A stretch of 41,931 nucleotides of DNA from Gemmataceae bacterium. GTDB taxonomy: Bacteria > Planctomycetota > Planctomycetia > Gemmatales > Gemmataceae. The stretch covers positions 1 through 41,931 of the forward strand of contig JANWVV010000042.1 of assembly GCA_025055795.1 (NCBI GenBank). Direction: 5' to 3'. The number at the start of each line of letters is the position of its first letter. Within the stretch, counting starts at the first letter, position 1. The position numbers and the translations under genes were made by a program. Under the pieces are notes generated by a model. It was not told where the DNA came from and made no database searches. It saw only the letters and a list, made by a program, of their open reading frames with translations. Positions 19,937 to 29,357 of this stretch are shown piece after piece.

Positions 19937-20194
19937 TTACTTCTCCACCGCGATGTGGTTAGCCACTACTCGCATGCCCAAGCGACGGGTCACTTCATGA
20001 AAGGCCAACTGTTTGCCGTAATAGCTGCGAGCGGAGCCATGCAAAATCAAGCCCCGGCGGGTAACTAGAATCTCCAACTTGCGGAGATGACTACGATGTT
20101 GCTGGACAATGTCCGCGGCAATCCGAGCTGTCAAGGTCTCCATCGATGGTGAGGCCGCCGGGGCAGTCGCCCTCTCAGGTGCTGCCAATGCCAT
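19937..20194 (-). CDS. Small BON-domain protein
   Basis: The 85-residue product reads as one BON domain: helix TARIAADIVQQH, then strand-helix-strand with ILVTRRGLILHGSARSYYGKQLA and the ending VVANHIAVE. BON domains are thought to bind phospholipid or other envelope parts, but this copy lacks a signal peptide, so its site is open. The ATG is preceded by GAGGG at seven bases. It stands alone on the minus strand between two plus-strand genes. Confidence 0.7.
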   Translation of the reverse strand: MALAAPERATAPAASPSMETLTARIAADIVQQHRSHLRKLEILVTRRGLILHGSARSYYGKQLAFHEVTRRLGMRVVANHIAVEK

Positions 20195-20585
20195 TATCAG
20201 GCCCTCGCGGCTAGTCTCTGATGCCCTTTGGCATGCTTATCTCTAGTTGCACAGCCAAACTCGGAGAAAACACCAATCTCGCTCTATGCAAAGTGGATGC
20301 CGAAGTCCATTACAACTGACCCGAGGGCAGGAAACATTTTCTCCCCTAAGCCGAAGGGATACCATGTCCTCGAATTTATTTCAGAACGTCTATCCTCTGG
20401 AGGGGACAGCGTTGAACGCGTTTCCACTGTATATCCCACGGGATCCATCAGACCGGTTGATCAAATGAAGAAGCTTTGCGACATACCTGTGCTACTTTGT
20501 CTCTAACGAAGTTATTAAAATGTGCAATTTCGACACAGTTTGCTTGACGTGTCCTTGTCGAATCCGCACAATAGAGAGGCAAGCG
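20195..20585. other. Gap between BON gene and sensor kinase
   Basis: About 390 bases, A+T-richer than the genes around it, with no convincing gene. It holds divergent promoters for the BON protein and the kinase. One candidate promoter is listed separately. Confidence 0.4.
20544..20572 (+). promoter_or_regulatory. Candidate sigma-70 promoter of the PAS kinase gene
   Basis: TTGACG at 20544-20549 and CACAAT at 20567-20572 are separated by exactly 17 bases. The start site would lie about 20579, leaving a leader of only 7-13 bases before the GTG at 20586 or ATG at 20592. That cuts into the GAGAGG ribosome site, so the promoter and the start choice conflict in part. Confidence 0.35.
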
Positions 20586-21893
20586 GTGAACATGGAGAGT
20601 AAGTCATCAAGGCTTGGCTGGGTGCACACCTTCGTGTTGCAACATCTATCGCCTGAGCAATTAGCTGAAATTATCGACGTCACAGAAGACGGTATTGTGA
20701 CGGTAGACAGTCAGCACCGGATCGTGCTGTTCAATCGCGGGGCTGCCCGGCTGTTTGGTTACGAGCCGGCGGAAGTTCTGGGCCAGTCTTTGAACCTGCT
20801 GATCCCCGAGCAGTATCATCAGAGCCATCCAAAGGACATGGAGGCCTTTGCTCAAGGACCGGTGGACTCCCGGCGAATGGGCTCGCGGCGTACCGTCAGC
20901 GGTCGGCGGAAGGATGGTAGCGTTTTCCCCGCTGAAGTGACCATCTCGAAGCTGCAACACGGTGAGCAGTTGTGGTTAACGGCTATCATTCGTGACGCGG
21001 CCGAACGCAAGCGTTACGAGGACGCCCTGCTTCGCCTGAACCTGGAGCTGGAAGAAAGGATCCGACAGCGCACAGCTGAACTGGCTGAGCGGAACCGCCA
21101 ATTACAGCAAAAGACCGACGAAAACGAGATGTTTGTTTATAGTGTGTCACATGATTTACGCTCGCCTTTGGTGAATTTGATGGGCTTCAGCGAAGAACTG
21201 GAGCTAGCCGTACGCAAGATTGCCGAGTTGCTCGGAGATCCCCGCCTGCCCGCCGAGGTAATCCAACCGGCTTTGACCCTGTTACATGCGGACGTTCGCG
21301 AATCCTTGACGTACATTCGTACAGCCGTGGAGCGACTGAGCCGAATCATAGACGGTCTGTTACGCTTATCGCGTGCAGGGCGCGTGGAATACCGCTGGCA
21401 AACAGTGGAGGTGGGCCAGATTGCCCAGCGGGTTGTCGATGCCCACCGCACAGTGATCAACCAACGTCAAGCAGCAGTGGCCATCCAGGCTTTGCCGCCC
21501 GCCTGGGGAGATCCGGATGCCATCGAACAGATACTGGCCAATCTGGTCAGCAACGCCCTGGAGGCCCTCCCCCCCAGTGGCGGCGGACAGATCACCATCG
21601 GCTGCCAACCCGCAGACTCCGAAGGGTACCATACCTACTACGTCGCAGACAACGGTTGCGGCATCGACCCCTCTTTGCTTCCCCGGCTGTTTCAGCCCTT
21701 CCAGCAGCAATCGGCAAGCAATCGCAAAGGAGAAGGGATCGGTCTGGCCATCGTACGACGCGTTATCGAACGGTTAGGTGGCACCATCAGCGTCGAATCG
21801 ACCCTGCAACAGGGCACCACCTTCCGCTTCACCCTGCCTGGGGTTCCCCCATCCGGGGGATCGCCAGCAAGCAACCTCCCGGTGCTGTCGTAG
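20586..21893 (+). CDS. PAS-domain sensor histidine kinase
   Basis: A sensor kinase without membrane segments, so probably cytoplasmic. Using the GTG at 20586 (435 residues) the order is a PAS domain (about 26-138, with GRRKDGSVFPAEVTISKL), a coiled coil (about 141-181), HisKA with the phosphorylated His189 in YSVSHDLRSPLVNLMGF, and an ATPase domain (about 318-425) with N box NLVSNALEALP, ADNGCGIDP and GEGIGLAIVRR. The H-box wording resembles phytochrome-type kinases. GAGAGG lies six bases before the GTG; ATG at 20592 is equally possible, and a frame back to 20520 adds a Cys-rich tail that looks unreal. A stand-alone receiver follows 119 bases later and is the likely partner. Confidence 0.88.
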   Translation: MNMESKSSRLGWVHTFVLQHLSPEQLAEIIDVTEDGIVTVDSQHRIVLFNRGAARLFGYEPAEVLGQSLNLLIPEQYHQSHPKDMEAFAQGPVDSRRMGSRRTVSGRRKDGSVFPAEVTISKLQHGEQLWLTAIIRDAAERKRYEDALLRLNLELEERIRQRTAELAERNRQLQQKTDENEMFVYSVSHDLRSPLVNLMGFSEELELAVRKIAELLGDPRLPAEVIQPALTLLHADVRESLTYIRTAVERLSRIIDGLLRLSRAGRVEYRWQTVEVGQIAQRVVDAHRTVINQRQAAVAIQALPPAWGDPDAIEQILANLVSNALEALPPSGGGQITIGCQPADSEGYHTYYVADNGCGIDPSLLPRLFQPFQQQSASNRKGEGIGLAIVRRVIERLGGTISVESTLQQGTTFRFTLPGVPPSGGSPASNLPVLS

Positions 21894-22012
21894 TCTGCCA
21901 AGTGTGTCATAAGGGTTCTGGCAGCCAGCCCGGGATAATCTCAGATTTCCAAGTTTTCCTGCTCAACGAAGTCTTTTGAGGAATAACCAAGCTTTCCAGC
22001 AAGGACACATAT

Positions 22013-22471
22013 ATGAACAGGGATCGTCTGGTAATCCTTCTGGCGGAGGATGACGATGGCCATGCCAAGCTGATCGAGCGAAACCTGCAACGGGCCGGGG
22101 TGGTCAATCCAATTGTGCGGGTGGCCGACGGCCAGGCCGCCCTTCAGTACGTCCGCCAGGGCAGTAATGGACATCCTCTGCTGTTGCTGCTGGATATCAA
22201 CCTGCCCGGCCTCGATGGTATTGAGGTCCTGCGGCAACTGAAATCCGATCCCCACACCAGCAAACTGCCTATCATCATGCTAACGACGACGGATGACCCC
22301 CGTGAAATCGACCGGTGTTATCAACTGGGCTGCAGTGTGTACATCACCAAGCCGGTGCGGTATGAAAGTTTTGTAGAAGCCTTGCAGCGACTCGGCATGT
22401 TCCTGGAAATTGTCAAGCTGCCGACGCCTCCCACAGCCTCCGCTCCCTCGCCCGCAGGACCTGGGCCATGA
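22013..22471 (+). CDS. Stand-alone receiver (CheY/Rcp1-like) response regulator
   Basis: A single receiver domain of 152 residues with no output domain. It has the acidic pocket AEDDD near residues 11-15, the phospho-acceptor Asp61 in LLLDINLPGLDG, the conserved Thr in IIMLTTTDD and Lys113 in YITKPV. The sequence pattern, with a long Arg-rich helix after the acidic pocket, resembles the Rcp1 group that works with phytochrome-like kinases, matching the kinase upstream. A Pro/Ala/Ser-rich tail ends it. It overlaps the next gene by four bases (ATGA), so they are co-translated and may form a relay. Confidence 0.9.
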   Translation: MNRDRLVILLAEDDDGHAKLIERNLQRAGVVNPIVRVADGQAALQYVRQGSNGHPLLLLLDINLPGLDGIEVLRQLKSDPHTSKLPIIMLTTTDDPREIDRCYQLGCSVYITKPVRYESFVEALQRLGMFLEIVKLPTPPTASAPSPAGPGP

Positions 22472-23949
22472 CGGCAACCATCCTGATCCTGGAAGACGAC
22501 GCGGGTACCGCCCGCCTGCAGCAACGACGGCTGGAACGGGCCGGCTATCGAACCGAGTGGACTCCCCAGGCCCAGCAGGCCTGGCTACGCCTGCAGCAGG
22601 GGGGCATCGACCTGTTGCTCCTCGATCAGCACTTCGATCATCAACCCGAAGACGGCCTGAGTTTCTACTCTCGTCTGCAGGCTGCTGGCTGCAACGTGCC
22701 TGTCATCCTGGTGACTGGCCGACACGATGACAGTCTGATCATCCGTGCGCTGCGTGCCGGTGTCCGCGATTACATCTTCAAGTCGCCTGAATACCTCGAC
22801 TATCTGCCCGAAGCGGTCCAGCGTGTCCTGGAACAAGTCCGGTTGCAAAAGCAACTGGCCGAGTCGCAAGCTCGCCTGGCTGCTATCATCGAGACGGCTT
22901 TCGACGCCATCATTACCTTGGACCAGCAGCAGCGCATCACCACATTTAATCCGGCAGCGGAACGGATCTTCGGTATCCCTGCAGCCCAGGCCCTGGGGCA
23001 ACCGATTCGGACCTTTCTGCCCGAAGGATTAGTACTGGAGCCCATGGCAGCAGGCCGCCCCCAGTTGCTGGGCGAAGTCGAGGGACGCCGCCGCGACGGG
23101 AGCCGCGTCCCTTTGGAGGTGTCCTGTGCCCACGCCCAGCGGCAAGGGCAAGTCGTGTGCACCCTGGTGCTCCGCGACATCAGTGAACGCAAACAAACAT
23201 TAGAACAACTGCGGGCCCGAACCGAAGAACTACGCCAGACCACACGCCAACTCTGGCAGGCGGCCCGCCTGGCCGGGGTCGGTGAACTGGCTGCCAGCAT
23301 CGCCCACGAACTGAATAATCCCTTGGGCACCATCAGTCTGCGCCTGGAGGGGATTCTGGCCAAAACTCCCCCCTCCGATCCGCGCCGCAAGCCTCTGGAA
23401 ATCATCGAGGCAGAAATCGAGCGCATGTGCCGGCTAGTGGCCAACCTGTTGCAGTTCAGCCGACCCGGCAACGATCAGTTTTCTACCGTCGAACTTACCG
23501 AAGAAGTGGAGAAAACGCTGGACCTGTTCAGTCACCATCTGCGCAAGCGGCGTATCAGCGTACAGACCGACTTCCAGGCGGACATCCCCCCAATTAGTGC
23601 CGACCGGCAGCAACTACGTCAGGTGCTGCTGAATCTTTTCAGTAATGCCGCCGATGCAATGCCCGAGGGGGGCCAACTGACGGTCCGGTTACGCCGGGGT
23701 AGTCTACCCGAGGGCCAGGCGGCGATCGTCCTGGAGGTAAGCGATACCGGCATCGGGATTGCCCCCGAGCATCTGCCTCACGTGTTCGACCCCTTCTTTA
23801 CAACCAAGGAAGAAGGGAAAGGCACCGGCCTGGGCTTGCCCATCTGCAAACGCATCATTGAGCAACAGCACCAAGGCCGCATCAGTATCGAAAGCCAGCC
23901 CGGTCAGGGCACCACGGTCCGTATCCTGTTACCGCTGCTAAAGGCGTAG
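22468..23949 (+). CDS. Receiver-PAS-histidine kinase (hybrid sensor kinase)
   Basis: A 493-residue soluble kinase with its receiver at the N-terminus. REC spans about residues 1-125 with Asp53 (LLLLDQHF), Thr83 and Lys105; PAS about 130-240 (AIITLDQQQRITTFNPAAERIFG); then a coiled coil, HisKA with His280 in ASIAHELNNPLGTISL (NtrB-like wording), and an ATPase domain about 385-490 with LLNLFSNAADAMPEGG, VSDTGIGI and GKGTGLGLPICK. REC at the front suggests it is controlled by phosphotransfer from an upstream kinase. It is coupled to the preceding receiver gene and lies 319 bases before an NtrC-type activator, its probable target. Confidence 0.92.
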   Translation: MTATILILEDDAGTARLQQRRLERAGYRTEWTPQAQQAWLRLQQGGIDLLLLDQHFDHQPEDGLSFYSRLQAAGCNVPVILVTGRHDDSLIIRALRAGVRDYIFKSPEYLDYLPEAVQRVLEQVRLQKQLAESQARLAAIIETAFDAIITLDQQQRITTFNPAAERIFGIPAAQALGQPIRTFLPEGLVLEPMAAGRPQLLGEVEGRRRDGSRVPLEVSCAHAQRQGQVVCTLVLRDISERKQTLEQLRARTEELRQTTRQLWQAARLAGVGELAASIAHELNNPLGTISLRLEGILAKTPPSDPRRKPLEIIEAEIERMCRLVANLLQFSRPGNDQFSTVELTEEVEKTLDLFSHHLRKRRISVQTDFQADIPPISADRQQLRQVLLNLFSNAADAMPEGGQLTVRLRRGSLPEGQAAIVLEVSDTGIGIAPEHLPHVFDPFFTTKEEGKGTGLGLPICKRIIEQQHQGRISIESQPGQGTTVRILLPLLKA

Positions 23950-24268
23950 AGCGACTGAAAACCCTCGTGGCAGGGGACCGAACAGACACACATTAAACAA
24001 GAATCTGCAAAGTAACAAGTAATCTTCTGCTGGAATGCATCGATTAATGTCGCCAATATGGTATGCCCTGCAGCGAGGGATGTTCCGGAGCGACCATAGG
24101 TAACGGAGATCCTAGGGTAATTTTCAGAGCGATTTTCTTAACACCGGGACACCAGGTATGCCGCTATGTACAGTAGAGGCACGGGAATAGATAGCGCGGC
24201 AAAAAGGTTAGATCGAACCGCCAACCAGCTGAGATCAAAACACAGAATGGAAGGGGGGACATTCATCT
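23950..24268. other. Gap between hybrid kinase and NtrC-type gene
   Basis: No gene supported. I looked for a -24/-12 sigma-54 promoter (GG and GC about ten bases apart in the TGGCAC-TTGC pattern) and found no good match. It probably holds a promoter for the activator gene. Confidence 0.35.
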
Positions 24269-25828
24269 GTGGCCAATAAAGGGCGGTTGTTGATTGTTGA
24301 TGACGAAGTTGAACTGATGCGGGCCTTATGTGATTCACTAGGCGAACAAGGCTATGTTACCCATGGATTGCCCGGCCCGCAACAGGCGCTGGAATTGCTC
24401 CGCGATGGCGAATTCGACATCCTGCTTACCGATCTGATGATGCCCAAGCTGGATGGCATCCAACTGCTCAAGCAGGCTTTGACCTATGATCCGCACCTGG
24501 TAGGCATCATCATGACCGGTCAGGGGACGATTCCCACCGCGGTGGAGGCCATGAAATCCGGGGCGTTCGATTACATTCTCAAGCCCTTCCGGCTGCAGCA
24601 TATCTTGCCGGTGTTGGAGCGGGCCATGGAGGTCCGCCGACTGCGGCTGGAAAACCAGCGACTGCGTCGCTACTTGAAATCACTGACATTCGAGTCGGAG
24701 CGGTACCGTCTGGTCGGTTCCAGCGAAGCGATGCAGCGCGTTTTGCAATTGATCGAGCGTGTGGCACCGACGGACGCCACCGTGCTGATTCGCGGCCCCA
24801 GTGGCACCGGCAAGGAACTGGTCGCCCGGGCCATTCATGCCAATAGCCGGCGTCGCGATTCGCCTTTTATTGCCATCAATTGCGCCACCTTGCAGGAAAG
24901 CCTGTTGGAAAGTGAACTGTTCGGCCACGAGAAGGGGGCCTTCACCGGCGCCGATCGGGCGAAACCAGGCCTGTTCGAAGTAGCCGACGGAGGAACACTA
25001 TTTGTCGACGAAGTGGCGGAAATGTCGCCCGCCTTGCAGGCCAAGCTACTGCGGGTTCTGGAAAACGGTCACTACCGCCGCCTCGGCAGTACCCAGGATC
25101 GCTATGCCAACGTCCGCATTCTCGCCGCTACCAACAAACCACTGGAGGAAGAAGTGCGGGCCGGCCGCTTCCGCGACGACCTGTATTATCGCCTCAACGT
25201 CATCACCTTGACCCTTCCCCCGCTCCGCGAACGCCGCCAGGACATTCCCGAACTGGTAACTCATTTCCTGACAACACGTTCGATCGCCCGTGCACCTCTG
25301 TCCATCAGTCCAGAAGCACTGGACATTCTCTTACGCTACGATTGGCCTGGGAACGTGCGGGAACTGGCTAATGTCCTGGAGCGGGCCCAGATCCTGGCAG
25401 AGGGGAACATGATCCTGCCGACCGATTTGCCGGAAAACCTAGTGGCCGCTGCGCGGCAGAGTGTGGCCGGCAGTCTGGGCCCAGCTGCAGGACCCACTAT
25501 GCCGGGCAACCCCGCCGACGCCGCAACGACCAGGAATACTCCGCCGTCGCTAAGCAGGTCCCTGTCCAGTCCTGTGGGTGTCACCCACGATTGCAGTCTG
25601 GCCGCCGTTGAACGACGTCACATCCTCGATGTCCTACAACGCTGTAATGGTAACAAGGTTCACGCCGCCCGCCTGCTGGGCGTCAGCCGGCGAACCCTCT
25701 ACCGTCTGCTCGACAAACACCAGTTGCGGACCAGCGAACGTCGTCGCGATACGACCTCCGAGGCCTCCCCGCCAACACCCTCAGCCACTTCGGACCCCTC
25801 GGGCGGCACGCCGACGCCCCCTTCGTAA
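24269..25828 (+). CDS. NtrC-family sigma-54-dependent response regulator
   Basis: An enhancer-binding activator that opens sigma-54 promoters with ATP. The 519-residue product has a receiver (Asp55 in [12 protein letters not shown], Thr83, Lys105), an AAA+ domain (about 148-375) with Walker A GPSGTGKE (176-183), the sigma-54 contact loop GAFTGA (223-228), Walker B-like [12 protein letters not shown], an arginine finger region [10 protein letters not shown], and a C-terminal Fis-type HTH ([24 protein letters not shown]). A long Ala/Pro/Thr/Ser-rich linker (about 395-440) precedes the HTH, and a similar tail follows. The start is GTG with AAGGGGGG upstream. A small GGGG-TTTA-CCCC hairpin begins right at its stop codon. 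Confidence 0.94.
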   Translation: MANKGRLLIVDDEVELMRALCDSLGEQGYVTHGLPGPQQALELLRDGEFDILLTDLMMPKLDGIQLLKQALTYDPHLVGIIMTGQGTIPTAVEAMKSGAFDYILKPFRLQHILPVLERAMEVRRLRLENQRLRRYLKSLTFESERYRLVGSSEAMQRVLQLIERVAPTDATVLIRGPSGTGKELVARAIHANSRRRDSPFIAINCATLQESLLESELFGHEKGAFTGADRAKPGLFEVADGGTLFVDEVAEMSPALQAKLLRVLENGHYRRLGSTQDRYANVRILAATNKPLEEEVRAGRFRDDLYYRLNVITLTLPPLRERRQDIPELVTHFLTTRSIARAPLSISPEALDILLRYDWPGNVRELANVLERAQILAEGNMILPTDLPENLVAAARQSVAGSLGPAAGPTMPGNPADAATTRNTPPSLSRSLSSPVGVTHDCSLAAVERRHILDVLQRCNGNKVHAARLLGVSRRTLYRLLDKHQLRTSERRRDTTSEASPPTPSATSDPSGGTPTPPS

Positions 25829-25940
25829 GGGGTTTACCCCTGACCGATTGTGGTCCCTGGAAGTGGCTGGTCTGACAACGTACCGTCTACACGCAGGGTG
25901 ACTGTCTGCCCTGTCCGCCTTGTTGGATTGGCTGGGAAAT

Positions 25941-26702
25941 TTAAACCAGCGATTCCAACAGGTATTTCAATTTGCGTACTTCGACATCAATGGCATGAGG
26001 GAACTCAGGGACGTCGTGGATGTCGACACTCAGGGCCCGCTGGTAATGGTGGCGTTCCAGTTGAGCAATCAGGCGACTGTATTCCACTTCGCCTTGGCCC
26101 ACTTGTACCTGGAACTGTTCGGGTGTTGTCCCGCTATCGCGGAGCCGGACGTGCAAGACGTAGGGGTACAGAGCATCGAAGCAAACACGGCCATGGGGTC
26201 CGACCAGATAATGGCTTGGATCCAGGGCAATTCCTAACCCCGGTATACGCCGACACAATAGCATAGCGGTCTGGGGGTCCGCAGTCAGTTGCTGATAGTG
26301 TGTCTGGATTGCCAGGAGAAGCCCTTCGGCGGCTGCCAGGCGATAGTAATCACGGAGCCGGTCGATTTCCGCCTGCAGGTCGGTACCTGCTGGAGCGGCA
26401 GGGATAGTCAAAACGGGCGTGAGGGTACTGCGGGCCAGAGCCGCCACTGCCTGGAATTGTGTCCGCGTCTCGGCTGTGTGCTGCTGTCCGACATCCACAT
26501 GGATGGCCGCCAGCGGCACGTTGGTTGCTTTCAGCTGCTGCACACACCGTGGCAGTTCCGCTGCAACCTCGGCTGGTGTCCAGTGTGGTCCATCCACGCT
26601 GATGGTCAGATCGGCCATGGAAAAATCCAAGGCACGGATCCGCCGCAAGGCCTCCTCTAGCGACCGACGACCAAAACACAGGGTGGAACAGACAACGTGC
26701 AC
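25941..26702 (-). CDS. Sugar phosphate isomerase/epimerase-like TIM barrel protein
   Basis: A xylose-isomerase-like barrel of 253 residues. Family features include the start VVCSTLCFG with the early barrel strand, a cluster of candidate metal ligands (IHVDVG, AIQTHYQQ, LGIALDPSHYLVG, YVLHVRLRDSG) and a final SVDIHDVP. The substrate cannot be read from the sequence; in planctomycetes such genes are abundant and often act on sugars or inositol derivatives. The start is GTG at 26702 with a G-run eight bases upstream. It is convergent with the NtrC-type gene. Confidence 0.8.
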   Translation of the reverse strand: MHVVCSTLCFGRRSLEEALRRIRALDFSMADLTISVDGPHWTPAEVAAELPRCVQQLKATNVPLAAIHVDVGQQHTAETRTQFQAVAALARSTLTPVLTIPAAPAGTDLQAEIDRLRDYYRLAAAEGLLLAIQTHYQQLTADPQTAMLLCRRIPGLGIALDPSHYLVGPHGRVCFDALYPYVLHVRLRDSGTTPEQFQVQVGQGEVEYSRLIAQLERHHYQRALSVDIHDVPEFPHAIDVEVRKLKYLLESLV

Positions 26703-27037
26703 AGTCAGATCCCCCCAATATGGCTTGTTTACCTGTTCTGTCGCTCCTCTTTCCCCATGGCGACAAAACGGTAAGCCGCTGCCGGTCTAGCGGATGCGAC
26801 GTGCCCCCGCTCGCCAGCATCCCCGGCAGGCGGACCGGCTCATACCATCCCGGACGTCACAGTGCAAGGAAAAAATGAAAAAACCGACCGCTTCCAGCTT
26901 CTCCAGGACGCCGCGAATTGTCTAAAAATCATCCATTCACGTCACACCCTAAGCGAACAGACCACTCCGCCTCTGTCCAAAGCGATGACCCGATGCGTTC
27001 TCAGAATTCTCTTCCCCTGACATCAACAGATTGCTAA
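26703..27037. other. Divergent gap
   Basis: 335 bases between divergent genes (TIM barrel and unknown protein). No gene, hairpin or repeat stood out. It should contain both promoters. Confidence 0.35.
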
Positions 27038-27643
27038 ATGCCCGTCCATCGTCTGAAACCGTCATCCCTGAAATGTGGCTATGCCGCACAGCGGATGGTA
27101 GCCGGGGAAACTGACAGGCTGTTAAGCAGCAAACCGACCGACAATAGCGGGCCGAGTCACTGGTTGAACGGTTGGCCACTTGAGCTTCTTTACGGCGGTC
27201 AGCCGCCCAGGCTGGCTCACCCTTTGTTGTGGCAAGCGGCTACGGGGGAAAGCATGCAGAGCCTGCCGGTAGCAGAATGGATGGAAACGCTAGAGCGAAT
27301 GGCTGCGCAAACGGCCGCTTGGCTCAATCAGGTGGAACAGGCTCAACAACAGGAGATGACACGCGTCGCGGAGGGGGCCGCGACTTCCACGATTGATCTG
27401 GCGACCGGCTCCGCCGCTGACCCCGCAACCCCCTACCGCTGGCTGGTCGAACCACCTGCCTGGGAACAGTTGCTCCAACTAGCCGATAGCCGTGTCCAAG
27501 ACGCTCTGGACGCTATCAACGCTATTCGGCATGCTGTGGATCAGTGGCATCAGCGTTACGCTGCCTGGCTGCAGCTTCAGGCGCAAATCCGCCAATTACC
27601 TGGCAACTTGCTGGCGGATGCGATCACTCCCCCGAGTCCATAG
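27038..27643 (+). CDS. Unknown protein, Trp- and Gln-rich
   Basis: I recognise no family. The 201-residue product has no signal peptide or membrane segment. After about residue 75 it is mostly helical, rich in Gln, Ala and Trp (EWMETLERMAAQTAAWLNQ, later HAVDQWHQRYAAWLQLQ), separated by an Ala/Thr-rich spacer, which suggests two helical hairpins. The start is uncertain: ATG at 27038 or 27095. Convergent with the isc operon tail. Confidence 0.5.
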   Translation: MPVHRLKPSSLKCGYAAQRMVAGETDRLLSSKPTDNSGPSHWLNGWPLELLYGGQPPRLAHPLLWQAATGESMQSLPVAEWMETLERMAAQTAAWLNQVEQAQQQEMTRVAEGAATSTIDLATGSAADPATPYRWLVEPPAWEQLLQLADSRVQDALDAINAIRHAVDQWHQRYAAWLQLQAQIRQLPGNLLADAITPPSP

Positions 27644-27787
27644 GGGATGAGGTTTTCCGGTGAATACGATCTGGTGCAAACCGTTTGTCGCAGGCCCCTC
27701 TGCAACTCGCATTGCAACGGAGCCGATAGAGGAATGCAAAACCACAAGCACCATCAATGGGGCCGCGGGAGCATTTTTGCTGGCTGT

Positions 27788-28093
27788 TTATTCCAGCAGG
27801 GCATGGGCACCGTGGGTCACGGCCGCGCCGGCCCGTAGGGCGGCGGCTACCAGCACCGCTTCGCTGATCTCCGCATCACTACACCCCAGCTGCCGCGCCT
27901 GCTTTTTGTGATAGTCGATGCAATAGGGGCACTGGGTGGTCATGGCCACTGCCAGGGCCATCAGTTCCTTGTACTTGGCGGGGATGGCTCCATCCTTGAG
28001 GGCCGCACTGGTGAACGCCTCATAGGCGGCGTAAGCCTCGGGTGCTGCCTGCCGCATCACCTTCAACTTCTGCAAGTGACGGGAATCGTACAT
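27788..28093 (-). CDS. AhpD/carboxymuconolactone decarboxylase-like protein
   Basis: A small helical CMD-family protein of 101 residues. It carries the redox CxxC of the AhpD type: Cys55 and Cys58 in TQCPYCIDYH with His62, plus the Glu in KYKELMALAVA. Proteins with this motif act as thiol reductases or peroxidase helpers rather than decarboxylases. It starts 29 bases after hscB on the same strand, making it the last gene of the isc run; a role in protecting or reducing the cluster machinery is a reasonable guess only. Confidence 0.85.
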   Translation of the reverse strand: MYDSRHLQKLKVMRQAAPEAYAAYEAFTSAALKDGAIPAKYKELMALAVAMTTQCPYCIDYHKKQARQLGCSDAEISEAVLVAAALRAGAAVTHGAHALLE

Positions 28094-28122
28094 GGTTGCC
28101 TCCGGGTTCGTACCAGCAGGTG

Positions 28123-28653
28123 TCAGGCACCACCTGCGTTCAGATCACGAAGCAGGCCGCGGACATATTGGCCAGCATTGAGCACCATGCGGATCCGGCG
28201 GCGTATCTCCGCTTGCCGGGGATCGTCCGGTGCCAGTTGCTCCAGTTCGGCGAACAACTGGCCCAGTTGCTCGATGAGCTGCTGGGAGCGGCGGTGGAAA
28301 TCGGCTTCCAGGCGAGCGAGGGCCTGTGGCTGCCCACGGGCCTGCTCCAGTTGCTCCCGGCACTCCAGCATCTCCGCCAGGAAATCCGGGGGCATCTGCT
28401 TGTGCTCGGCCGCGGATGGCCCACCCAACAACTGCACCAGATAGTCCGCCCGGCGGAACGGATCGCGTAGCACCGTATAGGCCGTGTTCAGCGCCGCGCT
28501 GAGCTCCATACTGGCCTGCCGCTCCGCCTGCGTGGCCTGGGCATGATAATCGGGATGCACCGCACGCGACCGCAACCGATAGGCCTGTTCCAATGCCTGC
28601 GGATCAAGAGCAAAACGCCGAGGCAAGCCGAGTAGCTCGAAATGATCAGTCAT
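28123..28653 (-). CDS. hscB: Fe-S cluster co-chaperone HscB
   Basis: A J-domain co-chaperone that delivers the scaffold IscU to an Hsp70 (HscA). The 176-residue product has the J domain at the N-terminus with the HPD motif in RAVHPDYH, the start HFELLGLP typical of HscB, and NTAYTVLRDPFRRADYLVQLLG; the C-terminal half is the three-helix IscU-binding domain (FLAEMLECREQLEQA). It follows iscA by 154 bases. The expected partner hscA and the ferredoxin fdx are not here. Confidence 0.92.
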   Translation of the reverse strand: MTDHFELLGLPRRFALDPQALEQAYRLRSRAVHPDYHAQATQAERQASMELSAALNTAYTVLRDPFRRADYLVQLLGGPSAAEHKQMPPDFLAEMLECREQLEQARGQPQALARLEADFHRRSQQLIEQLGQLFAELEQLAPDDPRQAEIRRRIRMVLNAGQYVRGLLRDLNAGGA

Positions 28654-28807
28654 GGAACGGCTCTTGCCTCACAGCCAGGTGACCATCGGAAAAGAGCAGC
28701 TCCGGGACAGTCCTGAACATCCTGGGGGCAACCCCGGAAACGGGCGGGGGGCCCTTGCAGCGAAGGATCGGACCGTCCGTCAACGACCAGCGGCCGGCGT
28801 CACGCAA

Positions 28808-29215
28808 TTACATGCTGTAGGAACTACCGCAGCCACAAGTGCTTTTGGCATTCGGGTTGTGGATAGTGAACCCTTTTTTGTTCAGATCGACATGATAGTC
28901 GACCACAGCGCCGGCCAGATAGAGCATCGACCGCTTGTCGACCACGACATCCACGCCGTGGAACTCGAACTTGTGGTCCAGTTTCTCGTCGTAGCGGGTG
29001 TCCAGGTCGAGTTTGTTCTGGAAGCCGCTGCAGCCTCCCCCCTGCACACGGACCCGCAGGTACAGCTTGGTATCCGGTTCAATCTGACCGGCCGCTACCA
29101 TTTCCGCGATCACTCGCTTGACCTCCTCGGCGGCCTTCTGGGTCACCGTGATGGTTGGGCTCGGCGATGCTTCCTTGACTCCCAGATTCTGTTGCGTAGT
29201 GACTGTTGCAGACAT
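28808..29215 (-). CDS. iscA: Iron-sulfur assembly protein, IscA/HesB family
   Basis: An A-type carrier that passes Fe-S clusters to target proteins. The three conserved cysteines are present: Cys62 in GGGCSGFQ and Cys127/Cys129 in STCGCGSSYSM at the C-terminus. The product has 135 residues, with an N-terminal Thr/Ser-rich extension of about 20. The ATG at 29215 is preceded by GGAGGAAAGG; the longer frame to 29284 is not needed. Placed between iscU and hscB, as in the classical order. ErpA is an alternative name but the context favours IscA. Confidence 0.93.
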   Translation of the reverse strand: MSATVTTQQNLGVKEASPSPTITVTQKAAEEVKRVIAEMVAAGQIEPDTKLYLRVRVQGGGCSGFQNKLDLDTRYDEKLDHKFEFHGVDVVVDKRSMLYLAGAVVDYHVDLNKKGFTIHNPNAKSTCGCGSSYSM

Positions 29216-29357
29216 TGCTCTGATCCCTTTCCTCCCGAAAATAGAGACGCTTTCAACTGGTCCAGGCACTAAACCGTCAGCCATTATACCCCACGCCAGG
29301 AAACCCTACGCTGACAGCAGGGGCGAACCGCTTGCAGATAGATGGAGCGGCAGCGGT

